NCBI GenBank assembly: GCA_964016875.1
Contig: OZ024724.1
Coordinates: forward strand, 43,577,820 to 43,641,819
DNA length: 64,000 nucleotides
Source of the DNA: Fallopia convolvulus
Lineage: Eukaryota > Streptophyta > Magnoliopsida > Caryophyllales > Polygonaceae
Reading direction: 5' to 3'
Part shown: positions 34,254 through 42,922 of the stretch, piece by piece
How the letters are laid out: every line of letters starts with the position of its first letter
Position numbering within the stretch: the stretch's first letter is position 1
Position numbers and translations under genes: made by a program
The notes under the pieces: model-generated
What the model saw: only the letters and a program-made list of their open reading frames with translations
Database searches by the model: none
Told to the model about the DNA's origin: nothing

Positions 34254-36803
34254 ATGCCCTCTAGTTCGCGAAGGGAAATCGACCTTTTTCCTTTTGATTC
34301 CGAACTCGAGAGAACCCTTCACCGCAAGCTGAGAGAACGACGAGCAATGGCCAACGCTGAGGAACTTGCTCGCCAGATGGCTGATCTTCGCCTTCAGATG
34401 GAAGGCATTCAGAAAGAACGTGATGATCAAACTACTACTGTTACTCTCCTTCGACAACAGCTCAATGCTATTCCACGCAATGCAAAGCATTATATGCATC
34501 CTGAGTTCAAAGTTCCTGAATCTGCTATTGTACTTCCTGTTATTGAGCATGCTTTTGAGATTAAGTCACACTTCATCACTCTTATTAAGAGGTCACAATT
34601 TGAAGGCAAGCCCATCGAGTGTCCCATGGAGCACATCAAGAACTTTACTGACCTTTGTGACACGATTGCAGCTGACGATGTATCGCTAGAATATGTGCTT
34701 TTGAAAGCATTCAAATGGTCTTTGGCTGGAAAAGCTCTTACTTGGCTTGAAAGTTTGCCCTCCAAATCAATTCATACATGGAAGGCACTGCATGATCAGT
34801 TTCTGACTAAATTCTTTCCACCAGCTAAGACTACAGAACTAAGGAAGCGCATTACTTCCTATCATCAACTTCCCAATGAAACTTTTGTGGAGACTTGGGA
34901 GCGATTTAAAGAACTTCTTCGACAATGTCCCACTCATGGACAACTGCCTTATGTGCTTCAAGAGATCTTCTTTCAGGGAATCAATGCCGCTACTAAGGAC
35001 CGCATCAACCTCCACACCGACTGCGGTTTCATTGAGATGGATCCCGATGAAGCTTGGGCCTTGTTGGATAAACTTACCAACTATGATGCGATGTATGGCA
35101 CTCAACAACCTGCCCGAGTTCAAATGAAGAAGCTTTATGATCCTAATGCCGAACCAATTGATCCAGATGTGAGGTTCCAATTTATGCAAGATGAGATAAA
35201 CCGGCTTAAGAAGCAAGTGGGCCACTATAAATCCACCGCTCAACCTTGTCAAGAATGTGGTTCCCCTGCTCATCCTACTTCTTCTTGCACAAACGTGGAA
35301 CAAGTCCGAGCTGCAGAGGCTTATGCGGAAGCACATTATATGAGAGGACCCTACCGTGGCCAAAACAACGCTTATCCAAGAAACAACAACAATTTTTCTC
35401 AGTGGAATAACAATGGCTATGGTCAAGGTTTTCAAGGACCACCACAAGAGCAGAGAGCCCCGCCCTATAGGCCCCCCGGTTTCCAAGAGCCACCAACATG
35501 GGCACAAGGACTCCTTGAAGGAATGAATGGCATCCGAACCGATCTTAAAGGAGTACAAAATCAACTTGGTGACTTTGAAGCTTGGAGGAAGAATGTGAAT
35601 TCTCAACTTGGTGATTTAGCGGCCCATATTCCACGGCCACAAGGGCGATTACCGGGACATTCTGATGAGAATCCGAGAGGACAAATTGCTGCAATTCACT
35701 TGAGAAATAGAAAGAAGCTACCTGACCGAGAAACAAGCAAGAATAAGGAGGACGAAAAAGACCGGCCAAGCTCGGAGCAGGTCGTCACCGACCCACTACA
35801 GGTCATAACCGACCCCCTTCCTATCAAAGATAAGGTCGTCGCCGACCCTACCCAGGTTGTGGACGACCTCATTCCCGGAATTTTTCCTTCTGTCCCTCCT
35901 TCATCAACAGCAAAGGTTCTTCCTTTCCCATCCAAGAAAGCTAAAGATTCCACGGACGACAAATTCAAGCGTTTTGTGCAGGTTCTTCAAGGTCTTAATA
36001 TCACCATTCCTTTTGCTGAAGCTTTGAACGAGATGCCCGCCTACACCAAATTTCTTAAAGAGATCTTGTCCAAAAAGCGGTCCATGTCCGAACTAACTGA
36101 TGAGGTGCGATCCTTAGAGCTTCCAGAGAAACTCGGAGATCCGGGTAAATTTGCAATCACTATCGGCATAGGTGCCCATCGTTTTAAGGCTTTGTGTGAT
36201 CTTGGTGCAAGTGCTAGTCTTCTACCTCTCTCTATATGGTCCAAAACAAACATGGGTCCTTTGGTGCCGGTGAATATGAAGCTTTATATGGCGGATGGTT
36301 CTTGTGTTAGACCCACTGGAGTTGTTGATGATTTCCCTATTCAGGTCGGCAAGTTCTTTGTGCCTAATGACTTTATTGTTATGGAGATGCCGGAAGACCC
36401 TGTCGTCCCGATCATACTTGGACGACCTTTTCTTGCAACCTCTGGAGCTATTATTGATGTGAAGAAAGATCTCCTTACTTTTGAAATCGGCAATGAGGTG
36501 GTTGTGTTCCGGTTCAATCCGACGATGAAGGAAACCGGTGAAGCCATGGAAGTGAAGATGTTGTACACTCGCTTGGACTACATTGACTGTGAAGATCCGA
36601 TCGAACGTTTGTTTGGCGCTTATACAAGTGAAGTTGAAGCTGAAGAAGAAACTGCAAGGTTGGCACCGACCACTTTTTGCTCGGCACCAACCACTTTTTG
36701 CTCGGCACCGACCACTTCCAGCTCGACACCCACCCCAATTTCGATCGTTGCTGAGGATTTTATGCTCGCTTCTGGCTCGGTGACGACCTCCCTATGGTCG
36801 TAA
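34254..36803 (+). CDS. Athila-C gag-protease polyprotein
   Basis: 849 residues from ATG 34254 (MPSSSRREIDLFPFDSE), chosen because it follows TGTGTAGGTGC and aligns with the Athila-A start; the frame is open further upstream. Order: charged coiled coil (residues 30-75), capsid region (YPRNAKHYMHP-like PRNAKHYMHPEFKVPE, WLESLPSKSIHTWKALHDQF, FFPPAKTTELRKRI), zinc knuckle CQECGSPAHPTSSC (about 332-345), N/Q/P-rich linker, palindrome-encoded linker (about 510-545), and aspartic protease with CDLGASASLLP (D about 649) and IILGRPFLATSGA. The tail has repeats APTTFCS x2 and APTTSSS, again from 21-bp units. The stop TAA at 36801 lies inside one palindrome, and the same frame continues as pol. Confidence 0.92.
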   Translation: MPSSSRREIDLFPFDSELERTLHRKLRERRAMANAEELARQMADLRLQMEGIQKERDDQTTTVTLLRQQLNAIPRNAKHYMHPEFKVPESAIVLPVIEHAFEIKSHFITLIKRSQFEGKPIECPMEHIKNFTDLCDTIAADDVSLEYVLLKAFKWSLAGKALTWLESLPSKSIHTWKALHDQFLTKFFPPAKTTELRKRITSYHQLPNETFVETWERFKELLRQCPTHGQLPYVLQEIFFQGINAATKDRINLHTDCGFIEMDPDEAWALLDKLTNYDAMYGTQQPARVQMKKLYDPNAEPIDPDVRFQFMQDEINRLKKQVGHYKSTAQPCQECGSPAHPTSSCTNVEQVRAAEAYAEAHYMRGPYRGQNNAYPRNNNNFSQWNNNGYGQGFQGPPQEQRAPPYRPPGFQEPPTWAQGLLEGMNGIRTDLKGVQNQLGDFEAWRKNVNSQLGDLAAHIPRPQGRLPGHSDENPRGQIAAIHLRNRKKLPDRETSKNKEDEKDRPSSEQVVTDPLQVITDPLPIKDKVVADPTQVVDDLIPGIFPSVPPSSTAKVLPFPSKKAKDSTDDKFKRFVQVLQGLNITIPFAEALNEMPAYTKFLKEILSKKRSMSELTDEVRSLELPEKLGDPGKFAITIGIGAHRFKALCDLGASASLLPLSIWSKTNMGPLVPVNMKLYMADGSCVRPTGVVDDFPIQVGKFFVPNDFIVMEMPEDPVVPIILGRPFLATSGAIIDVKKDLLTFEIGNEVVVFRFNPTMKETGEAMEVKMLYTRLDYIDCEDPIERLFGAYTSEVEAEEETARLAPTTFCSAPTTFCSAPTTSSSTPTPISIVAEDFMLASGSVTTSLWS
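35782..35866. repeat. Palindrome run in the Athila-C gag-protease linker
   Basis: Units start at 35782, 35803, 35836 and 35857: two pairs at exactly 21 bp. In frame they give VVTDPLQ, VITDPLP, VVADPTQ and VVDDLIP. Confidence 0.8.
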
Positions 36804-36807
36804 CCGA
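36660..36807. repeat. Palindrome run at the Athila-C protease-RT boundary
   Basis: Units start at 36660, 36681, 36702 and 36723, then 36777 and 36798, all 21 bp apart within each run. The last unit, TCGTAACCGA, supplies the in-frame TAA that ends gag-protease. Confidence 0.8.
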
Positions 36808-36854
36808 CCCTTCTGGAGGCGGATGATTCTACTCACTATGAAGAGTTCTTCAAA

Positions 36855-39800
36855 ATGGAGAAGGCTGACGAAATTGTTACACCACCACCACCGACTCCAG
36901 AGCTTAAGACTCTCCCCGAGTCTTTTAGGTATGAGTTTCTTGGCCCAAATTCCACTTTTCCTGTGATTATTAATGCTAACCTTAATGAGGAAGAAGTTGG
37001 AAAGTTGTTGAATGTTCTTAGGGCTCATAGGAAGGCCATTGGATACTCACTTGAGGATTTAAGTGGCCTCTCACCTTCTTTGTGTATGCATCGTATTTTT
37101 CTTGAGGAAGGACACAGGCCCTCCATAGAGCATCAACGAAGGCTTAATCCAAATATGAAGGAAGTGGTAAAAAAGGAGATATTGAGAATGCTCTATGCAG
37201 GTATCATCTTCCCTATTTCAGATAGTAAGTGGGTAAGCCCTGTTCATGTTGTGCCTAAAAAGAGTGGTCTTACTGTTGTTGAGAATGATAAAGGCGAATT
37301 AGTCCCCACTAGGACTACTACTAGTTGGCGCATGTGCATAGATTATAGGAAGTTGAATAGCGCCACTAGGAAGGACCATTTTCCTTTGCCTTTTATTGAC
37401 CAAGTGCTAGAGAGATTAGCTTTGCATGACTATTTTTGTTATCTCGATGGCTATAGTGGTTTTTGGCAGGTTCCGATACATCCAGATGATCAAGAGAAAA
37501 CCACCTTCACATGTCCTTATGGCACATTTGCTTATAGGAGGATGCCATTCGGGCTTTGCAATGCCCCGACCACTTTCCAACGGTGTATGATGGCCATCTT
37601 CTCCGACATGATTGAGGACATTGTGGAGGTATTTATGGATGATTTTTCGGTTTACGGTACCACTTTTGACTCTTGTCTTGCCAATCTTACTAGAGTACTA
37701 AAGAGATGTGAGGAAACTAACCTAGTACTTAATTGGGAAAAATGTCACTTTATGGTGCAAGAAGGAATTGTCCTAGGTCACGTGGTGTCAAAAAGGGGGA
37801 TTGAGGTTGATAAAGCTAAAATTGAATTGATCCAAAAATTACCACCCCCTTCTTCGGTAAAAGATGTTAGGAGCTTTTTAGGACATGCCGGGTTTTATAG
37901 GAGATTCATTCAAGATTTCTCTAAGATTACCAAACCATTGACTAACCTATTAATGAAGGATGTTGTGTTTGAGTTTTCTTCCGAGTGTCTTGCAGCTTTC
38001 CACAGGATCCGGGATGCACTTGTATCGGCTCCTATTATACAACCTCCAGATTGGGCCATTCCCTTCGAGATCATGTGTGACGCTAGCGACTACGCCGTGG
38101 GCGCAGTCCTTGGGCAAAGAAAGGAGAAGAAGCTTCAAGCTATCTATTATGCGAGCAAAACGCTGGATGAGGTCCAAAGCAAATACACGACCACAGAGAA
38201 GGAATTTCTGGCTGTTGTGTTTGCCTTTGAGAAGTTCCGGTCATACTTGGTGGGTTCCAAAGTAATCGCCTACACAGATCATGCAGCTATCCGTTATCTT
38301 ATGGATAAGAAGGACGCCAAGCCGAGATTGCTCCGATGGATGCTTCTATTGCAAGAATTTGACCTTGAAATACGAGATAAGAAAGGAGAGGAAAATCTTG
38401 TGGCGGATCACCTCTCTCGGTTACCTATGGAACACATTAAGGAGTCCGGAGATACAATACCCATTAACGATTCTCGCCCGGATGAAACTCTATTGAGCAA
38501 TGAAGTTTTGCGGATTGAAACAACAAAGGCTGGGTCGGAGACGACCACTTCTGGGTCGGAGACGACCACTTATGGGTTGGCACCGACCCCCCATATGCAG
38601 ATTTTGGTTGGCACCGAGGTAGAAAGGATGGCACCGACCCTCACCACCACTAATCAAGGTCATGTTTCTAACCCCTCTTCAGTACTTTCCACTATTCTTC
38701 ATTGTTCTCCTTTCATGCTCTCTTGCCATTCTATCTATGCTATTCGAGGGGCGAAAACCCCTTGGTTTGCGGATTTTGCTAACTATGTTGTAGGAGGCAT
38801 TATCCCCGATGGATTGACTTCCCAAGCTCGAAAGAAGTTCCTTCACGACGCCAAGCAATACTATTGGGACGATCCCTACCTTTTCAAGCAAGGGAGCGAT
38901 CATATTTTTAGGCGTTGTGTGCCGGACGATGAAATTGAGGGAGTAATCCGACAGTGTCACACTCTTCAAACGGGCGGCCATTCTAAGGGATTCAAAACCA
39001 CCGCTAAAATTTTGTTGAGCGGATTCTACTGGCCTACCCTCTTCAAAGATGTTCATACTTATATCACGGCTTGTGATGAGTGTCAGCGTGCGGGAAATAT
39101 CACTTGGAGGAACAAGAACCCACTCACAGGAATTCTGGAAGTTGAACTTTTTGATGTATGGGGAATCGATTTCATGGGACCCTTCCCTTCTTCGGGTCCA
39201 TACAAATACATCCTCGTAGTGGTTGACTACGTGTCTAAGTGGGTTGAGGCCATAGCAACAAGAACTAATGATGCACGAGTTGTGGCCAAGTTTATGAAGA
39301 CCAACATCTTTCCCCGCTTTGGTGTTCCCCGAGCTCTTATTAGTGATGGCGGTTCTCATTTCATTGAGCGGAGTTTTGAGGCACTTTTGACTAAGTATGG
39401 GGTCATTCATAGGGTAGCAACTCCCTACCACCCCCAAACTAGCGTTCAAGTGGAGATCTCCAACCGACAAATCAAAAATATCCTGGAGAAGACGGTTTCC
39501 CGCTCAAGGAAAGATTGGGCCTCCAAGTTAGATGATGCACTTTGGGCATACCGCACCGCCTACAAAACTCCACTCCGCACTACTCCTTACAATCTTGTGT
39601 ATGGCAAGTCGTGTCATTTGCCCGTCGAGCTCGAACACAAAGCTCTATGGGCTCTCAAGGAGCTCAACATGGATCTTGACGCGGCCGGAGCAAAGAGATT
39701 TATGGACTTGCAAGAATTGGAAGAGTTAAGGCTTAAAGCATATGAGAATGCCAAGATTTATAAAGAAAGAACCAAGAAGTGGCATGATAAGAAGCTCATT

Positions 39801-40052
39801 CCGAAGACCTTCAACAAAGGTGATCAAGTACTCCTTTTCAACTCAAGACTACGACTTTTTCCCGGAAAATTACGATCCCGATGGAGTGGACCATTAGTTG
39901 TTAATCACATCTATCCACATGGAGCGGTCGAGCTTTTGGATGAAAATGGAGGGATTTTTAAGGTCAATGGGCATCGTTTGAAGAAATACTTTGCACGGGC
40001 CGAACCCGATGAAGAAATTCGAGCCACATGGGCTTTCACATCTTCGGACTGA
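36855..40052 (+). CDS. Athila-C pol: reverse transcriptase, RNase H, integrase
   Basis: 1065 residues in the same frame as gag-protease, after a single TAA at 36801-36803. The first ATG after it is 36855, though readthrough of the stop is possible. RT: WRMCIDYRKLNSATRKDHFP, FMDDFSVYG active site (about residue 260), FLGHAGFYRRFI. RNase H: CDASDYAVGAVLGQRKEKK, YTDHAAIRYL. A linker at about 555-595 has GSETTTS and GSETTTY repeats from 21-bp units. Integrase: zinc finger (CHTLQTGGH ... CDECQ), catalytic GIDFMGPF, LISDGGSHF and QVEISNRQIKN (D, D, E), then a C-terminal WSGPLVVNHIYPHG module without a chromodomain. All catalytic residues I can check are present. Confidence 0.93.
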   Translation: MEKADEIVTPPPPTPELKTLPESFRYEFLGPNSTFPVIINANLNEEEVGKLLNVLRAHRKAIGYSLEDLSGLSPSLCMHRIFLEEGHRPSIEHQRRLNPNMKEVVKKEILRMLYAGIIFPISDSKWVSPVHVVPKKSGLTVVENDKGELVPTRTTTSWRMCIDYRKLNSATRKDHFPLPFIDQVLERLALHDYFCYLDGYSGFWQVPIHPDDQEKTTFTCPYGTFAYRRMPFGLCNAPTTFQRCMMAIFSDMIEDIVEVFMDDFSVYGTTFDSCLANLTRVLKRCEETNLVLNWEKCHFMVQEGIVLGHVVSKRGIEVDKAKIELIQKLPPPSSVKDVRSFLGHAGFYRRFIQDFSKITKPLTNLLMKDVVFEFSSECLAAFHRIRDALVSAPIIQPPDWAIPFEIMCDASDYAVGAVLGQRKEKKLQAIYYASKTLDEVQSKYTTTEKEFLAVVFAFEKFRSYLVGSKVIAYTDHAAIRYLMDKKDAKPRLLRWMLLLQEFDLEIRDKKGEENLVADHLSRLPMEHIKESGDTIPINDSRPDETLLSNEVLRIETTKAGSETTTSGSETTTYGLAPTPHMQILVGTEVERMAPTLTTTNQGHVSNPSSVLSTILHCSPFMLSCHSIYAIRGAKTPWFADFANYVVGGIIPDGLTSQARKKFLHDAKQYYWDDPYLFKQGSDHIFRRCVPDDEIEGVIRQCHTLQTGGHSKGFKTTAKILLSGFYWPTLFKDVHTYITACDECQRAGNITWRNKNPLTGILEVELFDVWGIDFMGPFPSSGPYKYILVVVDYVSKWVEAIATRTNDARVVAKFMKTNIFPRFGVPRALISDGGSHFIERSFEALLTKYGVIHRVATPYHPQTSVQVEISNRQIKNILEKTVSRSRKDWASKLDDALWAYRTAYKTPLRTTPYNLVYGKSCHLPVELEHKALWALKELNMDLDAAGAKRFMDLQELEELRLKAYENAKIYKERTKKWHDKKLIPKTFNKGDQVLLFNSRLRLFPGKLRSRWSGPLVVNHIYPHGAVELLDENGGIFKVNGHRLKKYFARAEPDEEIRATWAFTSSD
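38535..38586. repeat. Palindrome run in the Athila-C RNase H-integrase linker
   Basis: TCGGAGACGA at 38535 and 38556 and TTGGCACCGA at 38577, at 21-bp steps. It encodes GSETTTS/GSETTTY. Confidence 0.8.
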
Positions 40053-41344
40053 ATAGAGGTACCACCCGTCTAGCTAAAGACGTAAAATTAAGCGCTTTCG
40101 GTAGGCAACCCGCTTTGTTTTTATTTTTTGATTTTGAATTTTTCTTTTTTTTTTTTTTAGGTTTGGATTCATTTGTTTTTCTTAGTCTAGAATAGCTAGT
40201 TTTCTTGTCTTGGTTCTCCACTAACTTTTTGTAGGAAGCTAAGTGGGCGGGAGAAGTTGAAAGGGCCGAAATACATGAGCAATGGGGACAATTCCATGGT
40301 CGTAACCGACCCACCCATGGTTGGCACCGACCCCTTCCAAGCAAATATGGTAAATATTTTCAGAAATTGGAAATTGCAGGTAAGTCCCTCAATTTTTTCA
40401 CCCTTTTTAACCCTACCCCCTCCCACCCCTTCCTCCCTCACGCCGACCTCTCCTCCTTCCCACACCTCCATTGTTCCTCCCACTCTCTTTGCCTCTCAAA
40501 CACCACAAAATCCTTCATTCCCATCCCAAATCCACCCAATTTCTTCCTTGTGCTTCATAAACTCTCCAAATCATTCAACACAAACCAAAAATCTCACCCC
40601 CACAACAATTTCTCACCATTTTGAACCACTTTGGTGCTCGTCGACGACCCACTTTTACTTTCATTCTTGTACTCTTACTCATCTTTGGTATGATTTTCTA
40701 CTCCTTTGACCTTTAATTCGAGTTTACTTGATTTTTGTTTGAGGGATTAGTTGAAAACCTAGGTTTTGAGTGTTCTTGTATTTGAATATGGAAATTTGGG
40801 TTGTTTGCATGTTTAGGTGGTTGGATCTATATCATGCCATGATTAATTGGGGATTATATGTGGAACTCTTGATGTTTGTTTGGTTGTTTGTTTAGTTAGG
40901 AGAGGATTTGATTCTTAGTAGGAATTTTTGGGTACAATTTCATAAACAAGAGCCGAAATAATGGGCGTCTTTTTGCCCGGAACGGTCGGTGTCGACCCCC
41001 CATGGGTCGGTGACGACCCCCCAGCCCATAAAATTTTGAACGTGCTCGACACCATGCCTCCATGGGTCGGTACCGACCCCGATTGATGGGTGTCCCTTTC
41101 TTCTTACATGATAATGGAGCTATTTTCACCATGATTTGGGGTACTTTTGGCTTGATCTTTCCCTCTACTTATATATTGTTCATGATTAAGCATGCTAGGT
41201 TGAGATCCATTCTAAATTTATGCATGTTTCTTTGAATAAGTATGGGGTACTTCTTTGGAATTGACATGGATGTCTTGTGTTTTGGCCTTGTTCTTTCAAA
41301 TTATGGAAATTATCTTGGAAAGTTGTTGATTGTTTTGTAGGACA
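40053..41344 (+). other. Athila-C noncoding gap between integrase and ORF2
   Basis: Contains the GGTAGGCAACCCGC sequence (40098-40111), a T run, and palindrome pairs 40300/40321, 40986/41007 and 41046/41067, all at 21-bp spacing. It ends in TTGATTGTTTTGTAG (acceptor-like, AG at 41339-41340) just before the ORF2 start. The long C/T-rich stretch 40400-40620 has no convincing coding frame. Confidence 0.7.
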
Positions 41345-42922
41345 ATGGCCTCATCCTCTCGTCCACAATCCAAGAAGCAAAAGAAGAACAAGCAAAAGGT
41401 GGATTCGGTTGTGTTTGACTCAGAAGAACAACAAGCTCGGTTTATTGAGATGTGGAAAGGTGATGTGAATGTCCGAGCTTACCAACGGGCCGGAGCCATC
41501 AAAATTGGTGTTCATAGAGAGGTTCTCGAAGCCTTCTCTTGGATTGGTGCTCAACACCTCATTCTACATCCTATTGAGGAGCACTATGTGGCACTAACTT
41601 GTGAATTCATGTCCAATTTCCGTTTATATCGGGATGAAGACGATTTCAACCGTTCCAAGGTTACTTTCCAACTTGGTAATAAAGGGCATGAGATGAGCAT
41701 CAAGAGATTCAACAAGCTCCTTGGTTTCCGTTCCCCACCTGGCTCTTACAAACAATCGGACTTCCCCGCCAAAGAGTTGTGGCAATACATCACCGGCCAT
41801 GAAGAGTACCCCACCAACCACCTTCCTGGCGTCTACATTGCAAGTCCGGTTTTCCGGATTATCCTCCGCATCTTGGGATCCACCATTTGGCCACGCTATG
41901 AGCTCTCACGACCACACAAGCAAGAAATAGCATGCTTATCCACCATGCTCTACGAACAAACCGTTCACATGAACTTGGGATATGAGTATGCTACGGTCGT
42001 CATCAACCACCAACGCCAAACAACTCACACTACTACCTACTTTGGGTGGCTTGTTGCTATTCTTGCTAAGTCCTTAAAGGTCAACCTCTCCGCCTACTCT
42101 TCAAAGCCGGTCATTCCTATGGATGCCAAGTATTTTGTGAACTCTAAGGTGATTGCTCCATCTCCCACCGGCTACATCAGCAAGTTCTTTATTAGCAAGC
42201 ATGAAACTCATGTTGTGGAGCTTACCGAGGAGAATCTTGAGCTTTTCTATCTCCTAAATTGGTACGATGCTTGGGCCCCCGCTCCTTACCCTTTGAGAGC
42301 CAAAGTTCGAGATGATGAGAAGATTAGACGCCAACCAAGCAGATTCCGCCGAGCCATACCCAACCCACCGCCAAGAGGGTCATCTTCCAGCTCGGACTCC
42401 ATACGGAGCAACACTGGGGCGGTCGGTGCCGAGCACCAACCGGTCGGTGACGACCACAACCCGCTCGGTTACGACCAACACATGGTCGGTGACGACCCTC
42501 CAGTGGACAGCCACTTCCACAACCAGTCCGGTGTCGACCCGATGGACTACACTATGGGACCTCAGTCGGATATGGTTCCTTATTATTCACATCCGTATGG
42601 TTTTGGCGGGTCCGGTGGCTATAACTTCCAAGGACAAAGCACGTACAATACCGGTTCAAGCTCGGGCGGTAATCCCGATATCTCTCTTCTCTCGACTAAA
42701 ATGGATGCTCTTATGCTTCACCAACACCATCTTTATGGAGCACTCAACCACCACCACAACCAATTCGTCAACCACCAACAAGAGCTCCACGACTTCCGAG
42801 TTGAGTATTATGAAGACCATAAAGAGGATGTCGCAAGATGGGAAGCTCAAGAGGAATTCAACCATTGGTTGGGGCAACACCTTTACCAACCTCCACCACC
42901 TCCTCAACCTCCTCAAGAATGA
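41345..42922 (+). CDS. Athila-C ORF2 (Athila ORF-1 family), intact
   Basis: 525 residues from ATG 41345 (MASSSRPQSKKQKKNKQK), four bases after a splice-acceptor-like TTTTGTAG, as in A and B. Basic, possibly nuclear-targeting N-terminus; then a mostly helical domain (HYVALTCEFMSNFRLYRD, FQLGNKGHEMSIKRFNKLLG, SPVFRIILRILGSTIWPRYE, TTYFGWLVAILAKSLKVNLS, LNWYDAWAPAPYPL) that aligns with A and B. A tail from about residue 355 has four 7-residue repeats from 21-bp units (VGAEHQP, VGDDHNP, LGYDQHM, VGDDPPV), then a G/S/N-rich and an H/Q-rich coil (HQHHLYGALNHHHNQFVNH) and a proline-rich end. Related to Pfam ATHILA. No signal peptide or membrane helix. Likely expressed from a spliced RNA. Function unknown; DNA binding is a hypothesis. 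Confidence 0.88.
   Translation: MASSSRPQSKKQKKNKQKVDSVVFDSEEQQARFIEMWKGDVNVRAYQRAGAIKIGVHREVLEAFSWIGAQHLILHPIEEHYVALTCEFMSNFRLYRDEDDFNRSKVTFQLGNKGHEMSIKRFNKLLGFRSPPGSYKQSDFPAKELWQYITGHEEYPTNHLPGVYIASPVFRIILRILGSTIWPRYELSRPHKQEIACLSTMLYEQTVHMNLGYEYATVVINHQRQTTHTTTYFGWLVAILAKSLKVNLSAYSSKPVIPMDAKYFVNSKVIAPSPTGYISKFFISKHETHVVELTEENLELFYLLNWYDAWAPAPYPLRAKVRDDEKIRRQPSRFRRAIPNPPPRGSSSSSDSIRSNTGAVGAEHQPVGDDHNPLGYDQHMVGDDPPVDSHFHNQSGVDPMDYTMGPQSDMVPYYSHPYGFGGSGGYNFQGQSTYNTGSSSGGNPDISLLSTKMDALMLHQHHLYGALNHHHNQFVNHQQELHDFRVEYYEDHKEDVARWEAQEEFNHWLGQHLYQPPPPPQPPQE
42423..42495. repeat. Four-unit palindrome run in the Athila-C ORF2 tail
   Basis: TCGGTGCCGA, TCGGTGACGA, TCGGTTACGA and TCGGTGACGA start at 42423, 42444, 42465 and 42486, each 21 bp from the last. 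Confidence 0.85.

Noticed and set aside
34839..35606. 255-residue open frame on the minus strand
   Set aside because: Antisense to Athila-C gag, with no domain of its own.
38679..39470. 263-residue open frame on the minus strand
   Set aside because: Antisense to the Athila-C integrase.
42423..42495. CRISPR-like array of regularly spaced repeats
   Set aside because: Repeats are only 10 bp, units are 21 bp, the array is inside a protein-coding frame of a plant retrotransposon, and similar runs are scattered throughout the element.
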